Counted from the first letter of the stretch, positions 1 through 8,884 are shown. The stretch: DNA of 64,000 nt from Streptomyces griseicoloratus (GCF_014534645.1 NZ_JACVQF010000198.1:17762-81761), one strand, 5' to 3'. The notes: generated by a model from the sequence alone, not told the origin. Program-made: numbers and translations.

Positions 1-14
1 GCCGGAACGCCGAC

Positions 15-65
15 ACCCGCTGATCCGTACCACCCGCTGATCCGTACAACCTGCTGATCCGTACC
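15..65. repeat. Three tandem copies of a 17-bp unit
   Basis: Three near-identical 17-bp units sit head to tail at 15-31, 32-48 and 49-65, with core ACCCGCTGATCCGTAC. They differ only at a C/T in the fourth base and in the last base. They lie 40 bp upstream of the first gene. They could be a regulator-binding array or a simple intergenic expansion, and the array may extend to the left of the window. Confidence 0.7.
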
Positions 66-104
66 GGTCGCGCGACGCGGAAAGCCGCTCCGTAGCCTCT
101 GCTC

Positions 105-545
105 ATGGCCGACATCTACGAACTCCAGCTCATGCTGGACCTGCCCGCCTCCCTTCCCGCCCGCGATGTGGAGCTGCTGCGCTGGCACTTGGGCCAGGAA
201 GGCGGCCGGCAGGACGACGGGTACGAGTACCCCCTCTGGGACGCCCGGGGACCGGCCCGGCGGATCGGGGGCGCCGCGCTCGGAGAGCTGAGCACGGACG
301 ACGAGGGCTGGACACTGACGGTACGTCAGGAGGCGCATCCCGACGAGTTCGACGACCTGCGCAGGATCGTGCTGTGGCTCGGCGCGCGCACGACGACCAT
401 CGGTGTCATCGGGCACCTGCGCTTCTACGAGGCGCACGTCCCCGATGTGCTGATCGCCCAGGGCGGGACCGTGAGCTGCGCCCTCCTGCGGGTGGACAAG
501 GTCGTCCGGTCCCCGGCCGAGGTGATCCCCGACCCCTATGCCTGA
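105..545 (+). CDS. Conserved small protein of unknown function
   Basis: This 146-residue, rather acidic, soluble-looking protein has no signal peptide or membrane segment, and I do not recognise a domain. The ATG at 105 is the first plausible start; no strong ribosome site precedes it. The C-terminal half (about residues 85-140) alternates hydrophobic and charged residues like a small alpha/beta fold. Its third-position G/C bias is typical of Streptomyces genes, so it is very likely coding. It stands alone, followed by a 358-bp gap, and nothing in the context suggests a role. Confidence 0.7.
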   Translation: MADIYELQLMLDLPASLPARDVELLRWHLGQEGGRQDDGYEYPLWDARGPARRIGGAALGELSTDDEGWTLTVRQEAHPDEFDDLRRIVLWLGARTTTIGVIGHLRFYEAHVPDVLIAQGGTVSCALLRVDKVVRSPAEVIPDPYA

Positions 546-903
546 GCCGTGGCCGGGGGCCCGCTCCGGGGAAACCGGGGATGGCCTCCGGCGTCTGCGG
601 CTCACCGGGTGCCTAGGGCTGGACACCCCGCTTCATGACAGGGCTCCGTGGCGCGGCGACAGCCCGACGAACGCGAAACGTCGGCGCATGGCCGCGCCGA
701 CGAGCGCGAGGGAACGGTCGGCCCGTGTTCATCGTCCCGCCCCCACACGGACACCGGCTGAAACTCCCATTGGCGTCCACTGACATCCGGCCGCCCCGTC
801 GCCCTTGACGCTGAGCCGGAACCGACCGCTACTTGTGCAGGGTTCGGTCGGATGTCGACCACCCGCGGTCAGGTCCTCACGCCCAACGATCCAGGCGGTG
901 CAG
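546..903. other. 358-bp intergenic region with gene relic and weak promoter elements
   Basis: No intact gene fits here. The stretch at about 631-740 is the decayed McrB-like relic listed separately. A TTGACG hexamer at 805-810 could be a -35 element for the downstream secreted protein, but the best -10 candidate (TACTTG, 830-835) is 19 nt away, so the promoter call is weak. Confidence 0.5.
631..740 (-). pseudogene. Decayed fragment of an McrB-type AAA+ ATPase gene
   Basis: Read on the minus strand, this stretch translates as GTMNT, then one extra base, then ADRSLALVGAAMRRRFAFVG followed by LSPR and a stop a few codons on. This is the sensor-1/arginine-finger region of McrB-family AAA+ proteins. 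The intact mcrB of this window has GTMNTADRSIALVDAAMRRR at the same place. At the DNA level the two segments look roughly 80% identical by eye (about 664-738 against 9174-9248). A single inserted base in the ACGGG run near 722-724 breaks the frame, and nothing recognisable extends to either side. It is therefore the remnant of a second, divergent mcrB-like gene. Not expected to be functional. Confidence 0.75.
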
Positions 904-2520
904 ATGAAGAAGAGACTGTGCACGGTGGGTGCCGTCCTCGGCGTCCTCGTCACGGTGGGTGTGCTGCCGGCGCAGGCGTCCCCGGCCACCCGGCCGGCCC
1001 GGGACGCCACCCTGCCCCTGGGCCCCGCCGACCTGACCGAGACCCGTACCACGACGACCCTTCAGCCGGGAGTGACCCTCACCCGCATCGTGCGCGGCGA
1101 GGAGGACCCGGCCGCGCACTGGACGGTCGAGGTGTCCATTCCCGGCGGTGACACCTCGCCGGACCCCGACGCCCCGCCGACCGCGCTGAAGGACAGGGCG
1201 AGCGCGGACGAACTGGCCGCCGCACTGGAGCGGGACGGCTTCCGGCCCCGGGTGGAGGAGGTGACGACCCCCGAGGCGGCCGACTACGCCGGGGGCACGC
1301 TCGGCTGGCGGGTCCGCGTCGGATCGTTCGCGTCGCAGGCCGCCGCGACATCCGAACGCGCACGGTTGAGAGCGGCCGGTCACACGGGGTCGGCCGTGTA
1401 CACCGGCTGGGACGGTGACGCCGCGGACCGCGGACCGTGGCGCGTCGACGTGCTCACCATCGACCCGCGCCGGTTCCGCGGCAGCCTCCACGCGTCGTAC
1501 GGCCCGGACCTGGAGAATCGCGAGACGACCAGCCAACTGGCGGAGGCGGCCGGCGCGAGAGCGGCGGTCAACGCCGGGTTCTTCGTCCTCGACCCGCAGG
1601 CGGGCGCGCCGGGCGATCCGGCGGGCGTGGGCGTGTACGACGGGCGTCTGCTGAGCGAACCGGTCAGCGGGCGCCCCGCCCTGGTCGTCCACGACAACGG
1701 CCGGCGGACGGAGATATCCCGGTTCACCTGGCAGGGCCGGGTCACCGGACGGGACACCTCGCTCGGCCTGAACGGCATCAACCGCGTGCCGGGTCTGATC
1801 AGGAACTGCGGCGGCACTGCCGGCGACCGGCCGACCTCTCTGCCGCTGCACGACGTGACCTGCACGAACACCGACGAACTCGTCGCCTTCACCTCGGACT
1901 TCGGCCGGCACACGCCGCAGGGCGACGGGCTCGAAGCCGTACTCGACGCCCACGACCGCGTGGTCGGGCTGCGCTCACCACGCGGCGGACCGCTCCCGGC
2001 CGGCGGCAGCTCCGTCCAGGCGACCGGCCGCCGTGTCGCCGAGCTGAGCTCCCTCGCCCGCGTCGGCGACCGCCTGAGTGTCCGGACGACCCTGCTCGAC
2101 GAGCACGGCCGACGGGTCTCGCCCGCACCGGGGACGGACATCGTCAACGCCGGCCCGGAACTGGTCCGTGACGGACGGCTCCACGTCACTCCCGCCACCG
2201 ACGGGATGGTGCGCCCGGGCGACCCGAGCTTCTACTACGGCTGGGTGCACAAGCGGAACCCGCGCACCCTGGCGGGAGTGGACGCGGCCGGCCGCACCGT
2301 GCTCGTCACCGCCGACGGGCGCAGCACCGGCGCACTCGGCCTCAGCATCGGCGAGAGCGCTCGCGTCGCCGAGGCACTGGGACTGCGCGACGCGGTCAAC
2401 CTCGACGGCGGCGGCTCGACCACGATGGTGACCGACGGCGACGTGGTCAACGACCCCTCCGACACCGCAGGCGAACGTCCCGTCGGGGACGCCTTGTTGA
2501 TCCTGCCCGACAGGAAGTGA
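904..2520 (+). CDS. Secreted SPOR-domain phosphodiester glycosidase family protein
   Basis: The product (538 residues from the ATG at 904) starts with MKKRL and a hydrophobic stretch ending at about residue 25 with an AQA-S type signal-peptidase site, so it is exported. Residues about 98-165 look like a SPOR (peptidoglycan-binding) repeat, with the typical VGSFASQAAA core. From about residue 185 to the end it matches the NAGPA/DUF2233 phosphodiester glycosidase family, with the conserved NAGFF segment near residue 223 and the NLDGGGSTTM segment near residue 499. The likely role is hydrolysis of a sugar phosphodiester at the cell wall; the substrate is unknown. An in-frame TTG at 805 exists, but the signal peptide supports 904. 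It is followed 54 bp later by another secreted hydrolase in the same direction, possibly cotranscribed. Confidence 0.85.
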   Translation: MKKRLCTVGAVLGVLVTVGVLPAQASPATRPARDATLPLGPADLTETRTTTTLQPGVTLTRIVRGEEDPAAHWTVEVSIPGGDTSPDPDAPPTALKDRASADELAAALERDGFRPRVEEVTTPEAADYAGGTLGWRVRVGSFASQAAATSERARLRAAGHTGSAVYTGWDGDAADRGPWRVDVLTIDPRRFRGSLHASYGPDLENRETTSQLAEAAGARAAVNAGFFVLDPQAGAPGDPAGVGVYDGRLLSEPVSGRPALVVHDNGRRTEISRFTWQGRVTGRDTSLGLNGINRVPGLIRNCGGTAGDRPTSLPLHDVTCTNTDELVAFTSDFGRHTPQGDGLEAVLDAHDRVVGLRSPRGGPLPAGGSSVQATGRRVAELSSLARVGDRLSVRTTLLDEHGRRVSPAPGTDIVNAGPELVRDGRLHVTPATDGMVRPGDPSFYYGWVHKRNPRTLAGVDAAGRTVLVTADGRSTGALGLSIGESARVAEALGLRDAVNLDGGGSTTMVTDGDVVNDPSDTAGERPVGDALLILPDRK

Positions 2521-2574
2521 CCCAGCCCGGCCGAACCGTCCGTGCAGCGACGAACCGCACCACAGGGAGCCGCC

Positions 2575-3597
2575 GTGTTCACGCCCGTGTCCGCCGTCCC
2601 GACCCTCAAAGCCCGTGTCCTGCTCGTCCTCGCCGTCCTGCTCGCCACCCTCGCGCCGACCGCGCCGGCGCTCGCCGCCCCGCCACCGGCGGACACCCTA
2701 GCCCCGCACGGACGCGGTGCGGAGGTCGTCGCGGTCACCCGGGTCGCCGACCGGCAGGTCGACCTGTCGGTGCGGTCACAGGCCCTCGGCGGCCGGACGG
2801 TCAAGGTCCGCCTCCTCACCCCCGACGGCTGGAACCCCGGCGACCGGCGCCGGCACTGGCCGGCCCTGTGGCTGCTGCACGGCTGCTGCGGCGACTACAC
2901 CTCGTGGACCGCCCGGACCGACGTCGCCGAGATAGCCGCCCTGCGCGACGTCCTCGTGGTGATGCCGGAGGCCGGCTGGAACGGCTGGTACAGCGACTGG
3001 TGGAACCACGGCCAGGGCGGCGACCCGGCCTGGGAGACCTTCCACACCGTGGAACTGCGGCACCTCCTGGAACGTGACTGGGGCGCCGGTACCAACCGCG
3101 TAGTGGCGGGCCTGTCGATGGGCGGCCAGGGCGCCCTGCTGTACGCCGCCCGCCACCCCGGCATGTTCAAGGCGGCCGCCGCGTACTCCGGCTCCGCCCA
3201 CCCCTTGCTCAACGACGAGTCGGTCAACCGCATCCTGGGCTTCTTCGCCGGCCAGGGCAACGACCCGCTGAGGGTCTGGGGAGACCCGGTCGCGCAACGC
3301 CGCATCTGGGAGGCCCACGACCCGTACCACCTGGCCAGGCGACTCAGGTCCGTCCCCGTGTACCTGTCCTGCGGCGACGGCACCACCGGCCCCCTGGACC
3401 CGCCGGGCAGCACGAGCGCGCTGGAGGCCGACTTCAACCGGCAGAACCACGCGCTCGCCGCAGAACTGGAGCGCGTGGGCGCCAAGCACGTCACCACCCA
3501 CTTCTACGGACCGGGCACCCACGGATGGCCGTACTGGGAGCGCGAGCTGCACGCCTCGCTGCCGATGCTGCTGGGGGCTCTGGAGACCAGCGGCTGA
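2575..3597 (+). CDS. Secreted esterase-D / antigen-85-like alpha/beta hydrolase
   Basis: The protein is about 340 residues from the GTG at 2575, which has an AGGGAG ribosome site 6 nt upstream; a GTG at 2542 is also in frame. A signal peptide covers about residues 1-37 (hydrophobic run, then ALAAPP). The body matches the putative-esterase family (PF00756), which includes mycolyltransferases. The nucleophile elbow GLSMGG is near residues 179-184, the oxyanion segment LLHGCCGDYTSW near residue 101, the candidate acid in CGDGTTGP near 267, and the candidate histidine in THGWPYW near the end. It probably hydrolyses or transfers acyl groups outside the cell. Streptomyces lack mycolic acids, so plain esterase activity is more likely. 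Confidence 0.88.
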   Translation: MFTPVSAVPTLKARVLLVLAVLLATLAPTAPALAAPPPADTLAPHGRGAEVVAVTRVADRQVDLSVRSQALGGRTVKVRLLTPDGWNPGDRRRHWPALWLLHGCCGDYTSWTARTDVAEIAALRDVLVVMPEAGWNGWYSDWWNHGQGGDPAWETFHTVELRHLLERDWGAGTNRVVAGLSMGGQGALLYAARHPGMFKAAAAYSGSAHPLLNDESVNRILGFFAGQGNDPLRVWGDPVAQRRIWEAHDPYHLARRLRSVPVYLSCGDGTTGPLDPPGSTSALEADFNRQNHALAAELERVGAKHVTTHFYGPGTHGWPYWERELHASLPMLLGALETSG

Positions 3598-3717
3598 ACC
3601 CGTCACAGCGCCAGAAGCTGCACCATGTAGCCGGTGCTCGGGGCGGACGCACGCCCGGCATATGGTTTACCCATACATCAACTCCGCCTGCCGTTAGCGC
3701 AGTCAACAAGGCAATCA

Positions 3718-3746
3718 TTGAACGGCTGGTCGACGCTGTGTACGGT
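3718..3746 (+). promoter_or_regulatory. Sigma-70-type promoter giving a leaderless mRNA
   Basis: TTGAAC (3718-3723) and TACGGT (3741-3746) are separated by exactly 17 nt. The expected transcription start (6-8 nt after the -10) falls on or next to the ATG at 3754 of the methylase gene. No Shine-Dalgarno sequence precedes that ATG, which fits leaderless initiation. Confidence 0.6.
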
Positions 3747-3753
3747 GGCGTAC

Positions 3754-5412
3754 ATGGCGGACACTCCCGCGGCCCCGGCCGGCCCCATGATCACCGGCTC
3801 CGAGATCGCCCGGCTGGCAGGCGTCACGCGTGCCGCTGTCTCCAATTGGAGACGACGTTACGACGACTTTCCCGCGCCCGCCGGTGGGAGTGTGAACAGC
3901 CCGCTCTTCGCTCTGACAGAGGTGCAGACGTGGCTGAACAGGCAGCGCAAGGGTCAGGACGTCTCGCAGGAGGTGCAGCTCTGGCAGGTGTTGCGGGCTG
4001 CGTACGGCGACGACATGGTCGGAGGGCTCGTAGCGGTCGCCCAGCTCCTCGCCCGGGACGGCGAGAAGACCCCTCACCCGTTGCCGGAGGAAGCCGTCCG
4101 CCTGGCGCATGTCCTCGCTGAGCGCGGATCGGCGGGTGAGGTGGTCGAGGCCCTCGCCGAGCGATTCACGGACTCCGTGCGGAGGGCTGGATCGGATCAG
4201 GTCACCTCTCCGCGCATCGTCCGCGCCCTTCGGTACTTCGCGGGCGAGGTGGCGCCGGACGCCACGGTCTTCGACCCAGCCTGTGGCATCGGCACCCTGT
4301 TGCTCGCCGTTGGCCCGGAACGAGGGCCGAGACGCTGCGGGCAAGAGGCGGATCCGCGCAGCGCTCGGCTCGCGCAACTGCGCGCGGACCTGACGGGCCG
4401 TACCGGGGTGGACGTAGTCGTCGGAGACTCCCTGCGCGATGACAGGTGGCCGAACCTCAAGGCGGACCTGGTCGTCTGCGATCCTCCTGTCGGCGACACC
4501 GACTGGGGGCGGGAGGACCTGCTCCTCGACGCCCGTTGGGAACTGGGGACGCCCTCGCGCGCGGAAGGGGAGCTCGCCTGGCTTCAGCACGCGTACGCGC
4601 ACACCGCCCCCGGCGGCCGAGTCGTCATGGTCATGCCTGCATCGGTCGCCTACCGCAAGGCCGGCCGCCGCATCCGTGCCGAGCTCGTACGGCGCGGCAT
4701 CCTCACCCAGGTCACCGCCCTGCCCGCCGGCACCGCCGCCTCGCACGCCCTCCCGGTGCATCTCTGGCATTTGCGACGCTCGCCATCCGTGGGCGAAGCC
4801 GCGACGAGCGTCCGTGTGATCGACCTGACGTCGAACGATCCGGACGGATCCCTGGAGCCGGCACCCGACCAGATCGCGGACGTCTCCCTCATCGATCTCC
4901 TCGACGACACGGTGGACCTCACACCGGGTCGCCATGTGAAGGAATCGCGCCGCGACTACGCGACCGAGTACCAGGCCGTTCGCCAAGAGCTGGCCGAGCA
5001 AGTGCGGACGATTTCCGAACTGCTGCCGGAGCTGGTTGCGGGAGAAGGCCCTGGCGCGCTGGACGGTTCGTCGGTGAGCATCGCCGACCTCGCGCGCGCT
5101 GGTCTCGTCGAGCACCCAGGCCCGGAACCCGTCTCGACCAGCGACCAGCTCGACACGGACTTCCTACAGGGATTCCTGCGCAGCGCGGCCAACACCCGAC
5201 GCTCCACGAGTGCCAGCGGCACCTTCCGACTCGACGGGAGGGGAGCCCGCATCCCGCAGATGGACATCACCGAGCAGCGCCGCTACGGAACCGCCTTCCG
5301 TAGACTCCAGGAGTTCGAGGAACGGGCGCGACGGGTGGCCGAGCTCAGCAGGCAGGCCGCTGAGCTGGCCCGCGACGGGCTCGGCAACGGAGCGCTGACA
5401 CCGCAGGAATGA
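3754..5412 (+). CDS. HTH-containing N6-adenine DNA methylase
   Basis: The product is a 552-residue protein. Residues about 12-60 form a MerR/phage-regulator-like helix-turn-helix (TGSEIARLAGVTRAAVSNWR). The middle is a class I N6-adenine methyltransferase of the HsdM type, with SAM-binding motif DPACGIGT near residue 175 and catalytic motif IV DPPV near 243. The usual motif is (N/D/S)PP(Y/F/W), so the valine is unusual and activity is not certain. The C-terminal third is helical and charged, like an HsdM tail. A longer frame begins at 3634, but the promoter at 3718-3746 and the domain start favour 3754. There is no HsdS or HsdR next to it. Its stop lies 6 bp from the stop of the convergent helicase gene. 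It may act as a stand-alone modifying enzyme or be linked to the adjacent Mcr genes. Confidence 0.85.
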   Translation: MADTPAAPAGPMITGSEIARLAGVTRAAVSNWRRRYDDFPAPAGGSVNSPLFALTEVQTWLNRQRKGQDVSQEVQLWQVLRAAYGDDMVGGLVAVAQLLARDGEKTPHPLPEEAVRLAHVLAERGSAGEVVEALAERFTDSVRRAGSDQVTSPRIVRALRYFAGEVAPDATVFDPACGIGTLLLAVGPERGPRRCGQEADPRSARLAQLRADLTGRTGVDVVVGDSLRDDRWPNLKADLVVCDPPVGDTDWGREDLLLDARWELGTPSRAEGELAWLQHAYAHTAPGGRVVMVMPASVAYRKAGRRIRAELVRRGILTQVTALPAGTAASHALPVHLWHLRRSPSVGEAATSVRVIDLTSNDPDGSLEPAPDQIADVSLIDLLDDTVDLTPGRHVKESRRDYATEYQAVRQELAEQVRTISELLPELVAGEGPGALDGSSVSIADLARAGLVEHPGPEPVSTSDQLDTDFLQGFLRSAANTRRSTSASGTFRLDGRGARIPQMDITEQRRYGTAFRRLQEFEERARRVAELSRQAAELARDGLGNGALTPQE

Positions 5413-5418
5413 CGTCCG

Positions 5419-7563
5419 TCACGAGACGGCCGGAAGGAACGGACTGACCGCTCCGCTCCACGAGACGGCCAGTGCCTCGCGCGCCCTGGTGCAGGCGACG
5501 AACAAGAGGCAGCGCTCCCGCAGCATGTCGGAGTCGTGCTGCAACGCGTCCACGAAGGCCGGAGTCACCTCACGGGCGAACGGCACCGCTCCCGCCGTCA
5601 CTCCGAGCACGGCTACGCAGCGGAACTCCAGCCCCTTCATGGCGTGCATCGTGGCGATACGCACTCCCTCCACATCAGCCCCCGGGCTGTCCCTGACCCG
5701 GGCGACCGGCACCCCGGCCGCCGTCAGCTTGTCGTACGCCTTGTCCAGCAACACGTTGAACCGGGCGCACACGCCGATCTCGGAGGGGCTGATGCCCTGC
5801 GCCATCCAGCCCTGAACCCGCTCGACGAGCGCCGCGACCTCCCCGTGCTCCGAGCCGTGCCCCTCCACCTGCGGCTTGCGGCCGTGCAGCAGGGAGCGGT
5901 ACCCGGCGAGTGTGTCGCTGCCCTCGCCTCCCAGGTCGTCGATGGACACGGGAGTGAGGATGCCTGTCGACCAGGAAAGGATCTCCTCCGTGCTGCGGTA
6001 ATTGATGCGCAGCCGGTGACTTCGCCCGGCCACCGCGATGCCGAGGGAACCGAGCGAGACCTTCGAGTCGTAGATCCGCTGATGAGGGTCGCCCGTGAGG
6101 AAAAGGTCGTCACTGCCGGGCGCCACCGCACCGCGAAGCACGCGCCACTGGGCGGGATGCAGGTCCTGCGCCTCGTCGACCACCACGTGGTCGTGCGTCG
6201 GCGCCGAAGCGGCCAGAAGCTCGGCGGCCCGAGCACACACCTTCAGATGCGTCGTCGCCTTCCGGTCGCGAAGAATGGACTCGAACAGCTCGACGGCGGG
6301 CCACAGCTGCTCCCTGCGGGCCGGTGACAGGGCGCTGCCCCGCCCGCGCCGGGAGGCGGCGCGGTACGCGTCGAGGGTGCGCAGGTCCTGGGCGAGGACG
6401 ACATGTCGGTACTCCTGCGCCAGGAACTGCTCCGTCCAAGGAAGTCCCAGCTTCTTGACGACTTGCTGCCACACCTGCCGCTCTTCCCGGTCGCCGATGG
6501 GAGAGGGCACCTTGCCGTCGAGACGGGCCACCACACCGTGCGCGTAGGCGTTGACCGTCGTCACCTCGACCCGGCCGAGCAACGACGCGTCGCCGTCCAG
6601 GAGAAGACCGAGGTTCTCGCGCAGCGAGGCGGCCAGTGCGTTGGTATAGGTCGTGAGCAGGACCCGGGTGTCGGGTGACCGGGTCAGGAGGTGCTTGACC
6701 CGGTGCAGGGCGGCGACCGTCTTGCCCGTTCCCGGACCGCCGGTGACCTGCACCGGACCGGCGTACGACACCCGGTAGGCGACGCGGCGCTGTGACGGAT
6801 GCAGGAACACCCGCCAGGCGGCGAACGGCTTCTCCAGGATGTCCGCGAGCTCGTCCGGACCGCTGACCAGCGTGATCCGGCTAGTGGTATTGGCGATGGC
6901 GGCGGCGAGAGTCTCGTCCGGGTCAGGGCCCGCGTCCACGGGACGGCGCACCGCGACCACGTCCCGGTACACCTCCTCCGGGCTGAATCCCTCGGCGAGG
7001 TACTGCAACACCTCGAACTGGTCCTCCGGCAACAGGGTCCCGAAGGCCTCCAGTTGGGCCTTGTCGATGATCGTGCGCACCGCCCGCAGAACCTGGTCGT
7101 CGACGCCCAGCTCGCGCAGGACCCTGTCCGAGTACTTGGCGAACAGCAGTGATTCGGCCGCGGCGGCCGCCTTCTCGAGCTGCGGGGTCAGTTGCTCGAT
7201 CCCCCGTACGTTGCGGACCTCCAGCGCCCGCGTCGCGGAGTTCGTGGTGTACAGCCGCTTGGCCGCCCAGGAGTACGCGTCGTCGTGCGGCACCACATTG
7301 ACCAGCAGGAACACGTCACTGCCGTCGTCCGGGGCCAGTACGACGCCTCGCCAGAAGTCATTGATGCGGATAGTGCGTATGCGGCGGTCGGCGGCCTTCT
7401 CCACCGACTCCAGGTGCAGCCCCTTGTCCTGCTGCAGCTCCGGCACAGTGAGCTGCTGGAACTTCTGCATCGCCTTGCGAACGCCGTTCCTGACGGGCTT
7501 CTCGAGGGCGTCGTAGCTCTCCCAGAAGCTGTTGGCAAACGCAAGCTGCGGCACGATGCGCAC
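5419..7563 (-). CDS. UvrD/Rep-family SF1 helicase with RelE-like N-terminal domain
   Basis: This 714-residue protein starts with about 105 residues that resemble a RelE/ParE toxin fold: small alpha/beta, a central RTIRINDFWRGVV-type strand, then VNVVPHDDAYSWA. An SF1 helicase core follows, with Walker A GGPGTGKT near residue 273, Walker B DEAQD near 460, a GDPHQRIYDS motif III-like segment, and ATMHAMKGLEF plus VACTRAREAL for motifs V/VI. No nuclease domain is evident. Start is GTG 7563; a TATGAT -10-like box lies at 7599-7594 on the same strand. The gene lies 70 bp downstream of mcrC on the same strand and convergent with the methylase. It is probably a DNA- or RNA-dependent ATPase in defence or repair. 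Confidence 0.88.
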   Translation of the reverse strand: MRIVPQLAFANSFWESYDALEKPVRNGVRKAMQKFQQLTVPELQQDKGLHLESVEKAADRRIRTIRINDFWRGVVLAPDDGSDVFLLVNVVPHDDAYSWAAKRLYTTNSATRALEVRNVRGIEQLTPQLEKAAAAAESLLFAKYSDRVLRELGVDDQVLRAVRTIIDKAQLEAFGTLLPEDQFEVLQYLAEGFSPEEVYRDVVAVRRPVDAGPDPDETLAAAIANTTSRITLVSGPDELADILEKPFAAWRVFLHPSQRRVAYRVSYAGPVQVTGGPGTGKTVAALHRVKHLLTRSPDTRVLLTTYTNALAASLRENLGLLLDGDASLLGRVEVTTVNAYAHGVVARLDGKVPSPIGDREERQVWQQVVKKLGLPWTEQFLAQEYRHVVLAQDLRTLDAYRAASRRGRGSALSPARREQLWPAVELFESILRDRKATTHLKVCARAAELLAASAPTHDHVVVDEAQDLHPAQWRVLRGAVAPGSDDLFLTGDPHQRIYDSKVSLGSLGIAVAGRSHRLRINYRSTEEILSWSTGILTPVSIDDLGGEGSDTLAGYRSLLHGRKPQVEGHGSEHGEVAALVERVQGWMAQGISPSEIGVCARFNVLLDKAYDKLTAAGVPVARVRDSPGADVEGVRIATMHAMKGLEFRCVAVLGVTAGAVPFAREVTPAFVDALQHDSDMLRERCLLFVACTRAREALAVSWSGAVSPFLPAVS

Positions 7564-7633
7564 TCCCCACCCCGGACTGACCCTGCGTGGTCGATCATAC
7601 GGCGGGACCTGGTACGGACCGGGTGCGGTCGCG

Positions 7634-8884
7634 TCAGCCGGCCCTCATCCGCCGTGCGACCTGAGCGACGTCGGCGAGCAGGCCTGCGGGGTCCTGGTCC
7701 AGGTCGAGGGCGTGCTGGTGGATCAGGATGCCGGAGCGGCGCACCCGGTGGGTCACGTGTGAGGCGTTGCCCTTCGCATAGACCAGGTGCCCGTCGCTCA
7801 AACCGAGGGCGGTGCAGTAGGCCAGCATCTGGTACAGGTCGGCGTCCGGATAACCCCCCCGTTTCTCCGCCTTGTACTTGGCGTCCGCAACCGCGCACGG
7901 AATGCCGTCCGGCCCGTACAGCACGAAGTCCGGACGCATGCGGATGGCCGAGGCCTCGTCGAGGTGGTGGCTGTCCTGAAGTCGGACCTTCTGGCCCGCC
8001 CGACGCACTGCCTCACGCAGGGCGACGGTGACGAAGTCCTCGAAGAGCCGGTTCATGTCGAAGAGGAACCCGTCGACGCGCAGCCCTCCGGGCGTGTGCT
8101 CGGCCGAAGCATCACGGAGGCAGACCTCGGCGAGGCGCAGGGCGTTGTGGTACCGGGCGTTGAGACGGGTCGGCTGCCAGCCGGGCAGCTGCTGCCCCCG
8201 TGCGACCGGAGTCACATCGACGAGCCGGGCACACTGGTGCAGCAATCTGCGCCGGACCTCCCGCGGAACGCCGGGCAGACGCAGCAGGCGCTCGACGGCC
8301 GTGCGCAGAATGCGATTCTCGGCGATGTCGGCGGTGAACTCGTCGTACGTCACCTCCACAGGCAGCACCGCGCCGAACCGCCGCCGGATGTGTTCCGCCT
8401 CCTTGATCCGGCCGCGGACCACCAGAGAACTTTCCTCCGTGGAGCGGTAGCCCTGCAGCAGTCCCTGACGCAGGGCGTGGTCGACCCGTCGCTCCATGGC
8501 ATGGGCGAGGGCGGGCAGCAGGTGGCGGTGCTCGGCCACGTCCACCGCCCCGTCGCGCCAGCCGCCCTCGGGGTCGAGGCTGTAGCCCAGGAGGAAGAAG
8601 AACCGGGCGATGGGCACCTTGGGGGCCACGCGCACGGTGAACGGCTCCTGCAGCCCCGGCGCGGCGATCCTCACCGCCCCCACCTTGCTGCCGGCCCGCA
8701 GCGACCAACGGCCCGGCGTGTACGGGTCGGGCGCCGCGTCGACGACATCTCCGGCGGCCAGCGCCGGGCCCACGCCGTCGGGCAGGACGAGGCCCGTCGC
8801 GGTCCCGTACTCGACCAGGTCGAGGCAGGAGCGGGCCTCCGTCGCGACGGGACCTGGACGAGAACCGTCTCCGGCCGCCGTCAT
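7634..8884 (-). CDS. mcrC: McrC-type subunit of a modification-dependent restriction system
   Basis: This 416-residue protein has the layout of McrC (5-methylcytosine restriction system component). An N-terminal beta-rich segment is followed by a helical domain (YRSTEESSLVVRGRIKEAEH is typical). The C-terminal PD-(D/E)xK nuclease has the RPDFVLY aspartate near residue 320 and AVADAKYK near 332-339. McrC supplies the nuclease and stimulates the GTPase of McrB, and the complex cuts DNA carrying modified bases. Its ATG overlaps the stop of mcrB by 4 nt (ATGA), so the two are translationally coupled. All nuclease residues I can see are intact. Confidence 0.9.
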   Translation of the reverse strand: MTAAGDGSRPGPVATEARSCLDLVEYGTATGLVLPDGVGPALAAGDVVDAAPDPYTPGRWSLRAGSKVGAVRIAAPGLQEPFTVRVAPKVPIARFFFLLGYSLDPEGGWRDGAVDVAEHRHLLPALAHAMERRVDHALRQGLLQGYRSTEESSLVVRGRIKEAEHIRRRFGAVLPVEVTYDEFTADIAENRILRTAVERLLRLPGVPREVRRRLLHQCARLVDVTPVARGQQLPGWQPTRLNARYHNALRLAEVCLRDASAEHTPGGLRVDGFLFDMNRLFEDFVTVALREAVRRAGQKVRLQDSHHLDEASAIRMRPDFVLYGPDGIPCAVADAKYKAEKRGGYPDADLYQMLAYCTALGLSDGHLVYAKGNASHVTHRVRRSGILIHQHALDLDQDPAGLLADVAQVARRMRAG

